NCBI GenBank assembly: GCA_017408185.1
Contig: JAFQVE010000150.1
Coordinates: 1 to 5,691 of the forward strand
Origin: Oscillospiraceae bacterium
Lineage (GTDB): Bacteria; Bacillota_A; Clostridia; Oscillospirales; JAAYXM01
Direction of reading: 5' to 3'
DNA length: 5,691 bases
Below the pieces are notes generated by a model that saw only the letters and a list, made by a program, of their open reading frames with translations, did no database searches and was not told where the DNA came from. The position numbers and the translations under genes are program-made. Shown here one piece after another: positions 1 through 3,398 of the stretch. Numbering within the stretch: the stretch's first letter is position 1; the number at the start of each line of letters is the position of its first letter.

Positions 1-1
1 C

Positions 2-262
2 GCGGCAATGAATGATAGTCCGGTGGACTATCAGAACCGCGACGTGACCGAGCCACAGCGAGACAAGGTGGCGCCGAAGGCGACGGATGAGGTGTCAGCT
101 CCCGACTTAGACACTGTCTCCGACTATGCCCGTGAAGCAGTCTCTGCACTTGTCAACGCAGGTCTGGTAAACGGAAAGAACGGAAAAATCGCCCCGACCG
201 ACTACACAACACGTGCAGAAGTTGCAGTGCTGATTAAGCGAATTTTAGACTACACAAAGTAA
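2..262 (+). CDS. C-terminal fragment of an SLH-domain (S-layer homology) surface protein, 5' end outside window
   Basis: The reading frame is open to the left edge, so this is the tail of a longer gene; the ATG at 8 is most likely internal. About 86 residues are visible. Residues ~35-83 form one SLH repeat: an acidic start, a helix (YAREAVSALVNAGLV), the glycine turn NGKNGKIAP, and the hallmark TRAE followed by the helix VAVLIKRIL. SLH repeats normally come in sets of two or three and anchor exported proteins to pyruvylated secondary cell-wall polymer, so the protein is probably secreted and wall-bound. The ~34 residues before the repeat are charged and of low complexity, like a linker between repeats. 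The catalytic or structural part of the protein lies outside the window and cannot be inferred. A hairpin terminator follows 10 bases after the stop codon. Confidence 0.8.
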   Translation, partial: AAMNDSPVDYQNRDVTEPQRDKVAPKATDEVSAPDLDTVSDYAREAVSALVNAGLVNGKNGKIAPTDYTTRAEVAVLIKRILDYTK

Positions 263-272
263 ACAAAAGCAA

Positions 273-313
273 AAACACAGGATGAGAGAAGAACAATCTC
301 CCATCCTGTGTTT
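273..313 (+). terminator. Rho-independent terminator of the SLH-protein gene
   Basis: A perfect 12-bp stem (273-284 with 302-313) continues past one A/C mismatch into 4 more pairs (286-289 with 297-300) and closes on a 7-base loop. T-rich sequence lies on its 3' side (TGTGTTTCTGTTT) and A-rich sequence on its 5' side, so it could also work from the other strand as a back-up for the converging ssrA transcript. Confidence 0.85.
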
Positions 314-345
314 CTGTTTGCGCAAATATATCACACACTAAATGT

Positions 346-380
346 GTAAAAAGCGCACCAACCTACGGCTGGTACGCTTT
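346..380 (-). terminator. Rho-independent terminator of ssrA
   Basis: Read on the - strand, the RNA from 380 to 350 folds into a 14-bp stem with two G-U wobble pairs and a 3-base loop (364-366), and runs into five U at 352-348. It starts six bases after the CCA end of the tmRNA. The wobble pairs are mismatches on the + strand, which shows that the hairpin acts for the - strand transcript. Confidence 0.88.
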
Positions 381-385
381 CGTTT

Positions 386-740
386 TGGTGGAGGCGGGGG
401 GAGTCGAACCCCCGTCCGAAAATGAATTCACATAGACTTCTCCGGGCGCAGCCTGTCATTTAAATTCCCTCATCCGAGCGCCGGCAGGCAAGCTTTCGGA
501 TTCAGTAGCTTCATTTTACATGCCGCACTCAAAGCTTTGCGCGGTCACGTTCACCACTGTGTGACACCTTACTCCCGGGCCGTGGTCCTCCCGGGGAAGA
601 TGGCTGCTGATTAATTAAGCAGCAATAAGTTTATTGTTGTTATTTAATTTATAAAAATTAAATCTGCAGATTTTAAAGCGGCTCTGCGCCTCTGCCCGCT
701 ATCCGTGCTTCAACATCCCCGTCGAAACCTTTACGCCCCC
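386..740 (-). ncRNA. ssrA: tmRNA (transfer-messenger RNA)
   Basis: tmRNA rescues ribosomes stalled on broken mRNAs: it is charged with alanine, enters the A site with SmpB, and supplies a short reading frame that tags the nascent protein for proteolysis. The 355-base one-piece gene has the standard 5' end GGGGGCG followed by the conserved GGUUUCGACGGGGAU block, and the 3' end GGGGGUUCGACUCCCCC (T arm) then CGCCUCC-ACCA. The ends pair as a 7-bp acceptor stem with one G-U pair, and CCA is encoded. Pseudoknot 1 is visible as stem 1 (696-700 with 677-681) and stem 2 (691-695 with 666-670). A frame ending in ATT GCT GCT TAA lies at 615-644, and GCTGCT pairs with AGCAGC around the stop codon, as in the usual helix 5. 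The gene lies downstream of smpB and the hydrolase on the same strand. The 5' end abuts the hydrolase stop codon. The tag start is unusual (see separate entry). Confidence 0.97.
615..644 (-). other. tmRNA proteolysis-tag reading frame, probable tag NNNNKLIAA
   Basis: The frame ends at TAA (617-615) and reads, backwards from the stop, A A I L K N N N N. A second, out-of-frame TAA follows. The C-terminal Ala-Ala matches what ClpXP-type proteases recognise. The resume codon cannot be fixed from sequence. If it is the AAT at 644-642, the tag has nine residues, a normal length, but begins with Asn rather than the usual Ala. The frame stays open further upstream (…YKL before NNNN), so a longer tag is possible. 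No GCN codon occurs in frame in the AU-rich stretch between pseudoknot 1 and the tag. Confidence 0.6.
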
Positions 741-1580
741 CTATTTATCAATAAACTTCGCAATCCATCTGTTGCAGAGCTCTATCCACGATGATACATG
801 CGGATTGAATCTGTCGGTAGCACTGGAAATTGTTTCGCGAGTGCCGAGCGAGAGCCCGTGTGGCCCATCAGGATAGATATGCAATTCAAACGGAATATTT
901 GCCTTTTTCATAGCGTTTGCAAACAAAAATGAATTTTCAACCGGAACACTTTGGTCGGTCAATGTATGCCATATGAATGCCGGAGGGGTATGCTCCCCTA
1001 CTGAATTTTCAAGAGAAAGCTTATAAAGAAGCTCCTCGCTCTTATGCTCGCCTATAAGATTGTTGAACGAACCGCGATGTGCAAACTCACCGCTTGTGAT
1101 TACAGGATATGCGAGAATCATACCGTCGGGTCTGTTTTCCCCGAGCTCAATGTCAAGAGATTCTGTTACAATACTCTCGTTCCAAAGCGTTCCGAGCATT
1201 GCTGCCATATGTCCGCCTGCAGAAAAGCCACAGACAGCGATTGAATCAGACTTCACGTGATATTTTTCGCAATTTCTTCTGATATATGCAAGAGCCGCGC
1301 TTGATTCGAGAAGCTGAGTCGGGTATCTTGCATCATTTAAATCAGCTGTTGAATAACGAAGGACAAATGCGTTGTAACCGAGTGCGACAAATGCAAGTGC
1401 TATAGGTTCGTTTTCACGGTCACTGACCATACCGTATCCGCCGCCGGGGCAGATGAGAACTGATGCGCGTTTGCGATCGGGTTCGATAGCTCTGGAAGTC
1501 GAGCGAACATAGGTTGTCAGCGTGGCATCTGTTTTGATGCCGTCAAAAACATCCTTCAAAAATATTGTCTCACAAATCAT
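741..1580 (-). CDS. Alpha/beta-hydrolase, acetyl-esterase/lipase-like (COG0657 / acetylxylan-esterase type)
   Basis: This 279-residue serine hydrolase probably splits ester bonds, such as acetyl groups on sugars or short acyl esters; the real substrate is unknown. The sequence shows the oxyanion-hole block CPGGGYG (residues 44-50), the nucleophile elbow GFSAGG with Ser120, the acid Asp209 in LTDQSVPV, and His241 in DGPHGLSL, in the correct order and spacing for a full catalytic triad. The length is typical and there is no signal peptide or membrane segment, so it acts in the cytoplasm. The ATG is preceded by AAGGGGG at good spacing. Only 14 bases separate it from the smpB stop codon, and its ribosome site overlaps that stop, which suggests translational coupling. 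Its own TAG stop lies directly against the 5' end of ssrA. There is no known functional link between this family and trans-translation. Confidence 0.88.
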   Translation of the reverse strand: MICETIFLKDVFDGIKTDATLTTYVRSTSRAIEPDRKRASVLICPGGGYGMVSDRENEPIALAFVALGYNAFVLRYSTADLNDARYPTQLLESSAALAYIRRNCEKYHVKSDSIAVCGFSAGGHMAAMLGTLWNESIVTESLDIELGENRPDGMILAYPVITSGEFAHRGSFNNLIGEHKSEELLYKLSLENSVGEHTPPAFIWHTLTDQSVPVENSFLFANAMKKANIPFELHIYPDGPHGLSLGTRETISSATDRFNPHVSSWIELCNRWIAKFIDK

Positions 1581-1594
1581 CGCCGCTACCCCCT

Positions 1595-2068
1595 TTAACG
1601 TCTTTGCTCTTTGAGAGCTCTGTCCATTTCGCGTTTTGCATCACGAGTTGCCGCTGCCTCACGCTTATCATGAATCTTCTTACCCTTTGCAAGCGCTACC
1701 TGTATCTTGACAAACGAGCCCTTGAAATAGACAGATAGCGGAACTATTGTGTAGCCATCCTGCGCCTGCGCGGCAGCAAGCCTTCTTATTTCCGCCTTAT
1801 GCATAAGAAGTTTGCGCTTGCGCATTGGATCCCTATTGAAAATATTGCCCTTTTCATATGGGCTGATATGCATTCCGTGAACTATAAGTTCCCCATCTTT
1901 TACCGAACAGAATGAATCTTTGAGATTACATGCACCCTGCCGCAATGATTTTACCTCTGTTCCGCACAAAGCAATGCCAGCTTCAAACGAATCAACGATG
2001 ATATAGTCATGACGCGCTTTTCGGTTTTCTGCCACGCGACGTATCTTCTTCTCCTCCGTGCGAAACAC
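1595..2068 (-). CDS. smpB: SsrA-binding protein SmpB
   Basis: SmpB binds the tRNA-like domain of tmRNA and carries it into the empty A site of stalled ribosomes, where its C-terminal tail fills the mRNA channel. The 157-residue product has the family's conserved blocks in order: VAENRKARHDY (12-22), GTEVKSLRQG (36-45), NLKDSFCSV (48-56), HISPYEKGN (67-75), the RKRKLLMH segment, and the basic tail KGKKIHDKRE…DAKREMDRALK that becomes helical in the ribosome. The length is normal. The only canonical in-frame start after the upstream TGA is the GTG at 2068-2066, but this start has no properly spaced ribosome binding site; a good GGAGGAG lies inside codons 4-6. The GTG at codon 12 and a non-AUG codon are alternatives. 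The gene leads a - strand set with the hydrolase and ssrA, driven by a near-consensus promoter about 25 bases upstream. Confidence 0.97.
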   Translation of the reverse strand: MFRTEEKKIRRVAENRKARHDYIIVDSFEAGIALCGTEVKSLRQGACNLKDSFCSVKDGELIVHGMHISPYEKGNIFNRDPMRKRKLLMHKAEIRRLAAAQAQDGYTIVPLSVYFKGSFVKIQVALAKGKKIHDKREAAATRDAKREMDRALKEQRR

Positions 2069-2091
2069 CTCTTTTCATTTTTGTATATTTT

Positions 2092-2120
2092 ATTATGCCA
2101 CAGTATTTTGTCGAAGTCAA
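2092..2120 (-). promoter_or_regulatory. SigA-type promoter of smpB (and probably the hydrolase and ssrA)
   Basis: On the - strand, -35 TTGACT (2120-2115) and -10 CATAAT (2097-2092) are separated by exactly 17 bases. Transcription should start near 2085, leaving a leader of only about 17 bases before the annotated GTG start of smpB. Confidence 0.8.
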
Positions 2121-2148
2121 GAGAACAGACATTTCAAAATAATTACAA

Positions 2149-2162
2149 TTTACACTTGTAAA
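2149..2162. promoter_or_regulatory. Candidate operator palindrome, TACANNTGTA type
   Basis: TTTACA-CT-TGTAAA is a perfect 6+6 inverted repeat. Its core TACACTTGTA has the form TACANNTGTA, the dyad known for CopY/BlaI-family repressors. It overlaps the -35 box (2156-2161) of the tRNA-Leu promoter and lies about 30 bases upstream of the smpB -35 box. No regulator gene is in the window, and short palindromes are common in AT-rich promoters, so the operator role is only a possibility. Confidence 0.3.
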
Positions 2163-2184
2163 ATCAAAACAGATGATGTATAAT
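2156..2184 (+). promoter_or_regulatory. SigA-type promoter of tRNA-Leu
   Basis: -35 TTGTAA (2156-2161) and a perfect -10 TATAAT (2179-2184) are spaced by 17 bases. The predicted start is near 2191, only about 7 bases before the mature tRNA 5' end. Confidence 0.78.
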
Positions 2185-2197
2185 ATAAAAGTTCAAT

Positions 2198-2283
2198 GCC
2201 GGCGTGATGGAATGGCAGACGTGACGGACTCAAAATCCGTTGGTGGCAACACCGTGTGGGTTCAAGTCCCACCGCCGGCACCA
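2198..2283 (+). tRNA. tRNA-Leu, anticodon CAA
   Basis: This tRNA reads UUG leucine codons. The 86-base gene has a perfect 7-bp acceptor stem (2198-2204 with 2273-2279), discriminator A and an encoded CCA. The anticodon stem (2224-2228 with 2236-2240) encloses the loop CTCAAAA with anticodon CAA at 2231-2233. The long variable arm has a 4-bp stem (GGTG/CACC), which marks it as a class II tRNA. The T arm is GTGGG-TTCAAGT-CCCAC. The long variable arm together with the CAA anticodon and discriminator A identify leucine. Confidence 0.97.
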
Positions 2284-2284
2284 A

Positions 2285-2315
2285 AAAACAGCACCGACAT
2301 AGTCGGTGCTGTTTT
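2285..2315 (+). terminator. Rho-independent terminator of tRNA-Leu
   Basis: A perfect 14-bp stem (2285-2298 with 2302-2315) closes on the 3-base loop ATA. It begins one base after the CCA. The T run (TTTT, 2312-2315) is short and is itself the outer part of the stem, so some read-through into the downstream operon is conceivable. Confidence 0.82.
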
Positions 2316-2369
2316 AGCAAAATACTCCTTTCTGTATGATGAAAGACAATTAAAGGGTGAAAATCAGAT

Positions 2370-2894
2370 ATGAAAAATCAAAATGTAAGATTTATGGTAT
2401 TGACAGCAGCTTTCCTCGCATTGCTCATTATTTTCCAGGGGATGTCGGCAAGCTTGGGGCAAATGGTTACAGGAAGCCTTGTAAACTTCGTGCTTGTTGC
2501 GGCAACGCTTCTTGTCGGTTGGAAGAGTGGGCTTGTTATTGCGCTTCTTTCCCCGTTTTTTGCAAAGCTTTTCGGTATCGGACCGATTTACCCAATTCTT
2601 CCTGTTGTTGCGCTCGGAAATGCGACACTTGTTGGCGTATATGCATTTATTATGAGCCGCACATTAAAGGAGATTTTCTGTTGGATTGTGTCGATTATCG
2701 TCGCCGCAGGACTTAAATATGCGGTACTCACGGTTGGTGTCGTCAAGCTCGTGCTTCCATTGGTTTCCGTTCCGGCACCTCAGGCGACAAAACTTGCCGC
2801 AATGTTCGGAACGACACAGCTTTTCACGGCACTTTGCGGCGGCGTTATTGCACTTATCGCCGTACCTCTTATTCAAAAGGCAGTTAAGAAATAA
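2370..2894 (+). CDS. ECF-transporter S-component-like membrane protein, substrate unknown
   Basis: The 174-residue product is almost wholly hydrophobic, with about five to six membrane segments at roughly 8-24, 33-50, 53-70, 75-95, 102-126 and 148-170, and a basic C-terminal end (QKAVKK). The first segment carries small residues on a LTAAFLALL face, like the Ala-rich TM1 of S-components, the membrane subunits that bind a vitamin or metal and dock onto the shared EcfT-EcfA energising module. The region GSLVNFVLVAATLLVG and the SPFF…GIGP motif recall uncharacterised S-component-like proteins of Clostridia; this is memory of the family, not a search. The start is set by AAAGGGTGA nine bases upstream. 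Eighteen bases separate its stop from the next gene, so it should be co-transcribed with the hydrogenase subunits. No EcfA or EcfT gene is in the window, and the substrate cannot be read from the sequence. Confidence 0.7.
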   Translation: MKNQNVRFMVLTAAFLALLIIFQGMSASLGQMVTGSLVNFVLVAATLLVGWKSGLVIALLSPFFAKLFGIGPIYPILPVVALGNATLVGVYAFIMSRTLKEIFCWIVSIIVAAGLKYAVLTVGVVKLVLPLVSVPAPQATKLAAMFGTTQLFTALCGGVIALIAVPLIQKAVKK

Positions 2895-2912
2895 TAAAAA
2901 AGGAGCGATATT

Positions 2913-3398
2913 ATGAATAACAATTTTGACTTTTCTGTTGCAGACAAAATTCTCGACGCACATGGTTACAAGCAGCAAGCAGTCATTGCTATTTTGCAGG
3001 AAATCCAGGAACATTACCGTTATCTTCCTCAAGAAGTATTTCCTTATCTTTCCGAAAAGCTTGATATGAGCGAAGCAAGAATCTATAGTGTTGCAACGTT
3101 CTATGAAAACTTCTCACTCGAGCCAAAGGGCAAATATGTTATAAAAATATGTGACGGCACAGCTTGTCACGTCCGCCACTCGCTTCCGATTCTTGAGCGT
3201 TTTCGCGAGGAGCTTGGGCTCAGTGCGGACAAGCACACAACCGACGACCTTGGCTTTACCGTAGAAACCGTTTCGTGTCTCGGCGCGTGTGGTCTTGCAC
3301 CCGTCATTATGGTAAACGACGATGTCTATTCCGCAATGACACCCGATAAGGCATCCAGCCTCATCCAAAAGCTTAAGGAGGAACTTGCAAATGCTTAA
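2913..3398 (+). CDS. hydC: NuoE-like [2Fe-2S] subunit of NAD-linked hydrogenase (HydC/HndA type)
   Basis: This 161-residue soluble protein belongs to the 24-kDa (NuoE) family. It carries one thioredoxin-fold [2Fe-2S] cluster and passes electrons to or from the flavin subunit encoded next. An N-terminal helical bundle (about 5-70, with the conserved LPQEVFPYLSEKL and YSVATFYENF blocks) precedes the cluster domain with ligands Cys80 and Cys85 (CDGTAC) and Cys122 and Cys126 (CLGAC). All four ligands are present and the length is standard. The start has AAGGAGCG upstream at normal spacing. Its last 8 bases overlap the start of the next gene, which implies coupled translation and equal subunit supply. 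The same family serves complex I and NAD-dependent formate dehydrogenases, so the hydrogenase role comes from the neighbours. It would often be labelled nuoE in automatic annotation. Confidence 0.9.
   Translation: MNNNFDFSVADKILDAHGYKQQAVIAILQEIQEHYRYLPQEVFPYLSEKLDMSEARIYSVATFYENFSLEPKGKYVIKICDGTACHVRHSLPILERFREELGLSADKHTTDDLGFTVETVSCLGACGLAPVIMVNDDVYSAMTPDKASSLIQKLKEELANA
3375..3381 (+). promoter_or_regulatory. Ribosome binding site that fixes the hydB start
   Basis: AAGGAGG inside the 3' end of hydC lies nine bases before the ATG at 3391. That spacing favours this ATG over the in-frame TTG at 3385, which would be only three bases away from the site. Confidence 0.85.

Noticed and set aside
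8..262. ATG at 8 as the true start of a small 84-residue gene
   Set aside because: The frame is open to the window edge, no ribosome site is visible in the seven bases before it, and SLH repeats are normally the end of long exported proteins.
1044..1260. Two + strand frames of 66 codons
   Set aside because: They lie opposite the well-supported hydrolase gene and show no domain or ribosome site.
2007..2078. Small 23-codon frame overlapping the smpB start as a real gene
   Set aside because: It has no ribosome site and no recognisable product; kept only as part of the smpB start observation.
2316..2369. Rex redox-repressor box or riboswitch before the hydrogenase operon
   Set aside because: No Rex-like palindrome and no room for a riboswitch in 54 bases.
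2173..2373. Frame running through tRNA-Leu
   Set aside because: It spans the tRNA and its terminator; the protein would be a by-product of structured RNA sequence.
2357..2716. 119-codon + frame with ATG at 2357
   Set aside because: It overlaps the membrane protein in another frame, has a Cys-rich composition typical of a shadow frame, and the ribosome site fits the ATG at 2370 better.
2664..3032. - strand frame of 122 codons
   Set aside because: It is antisense to two real genes and has no recognisable motif.
3385..3390. TTG at 3385 as hydB start
   Set aside because: It is only three bases from AAGGAGG, while the ATG at 3391 has the same nine-base spacing as the hydA start.
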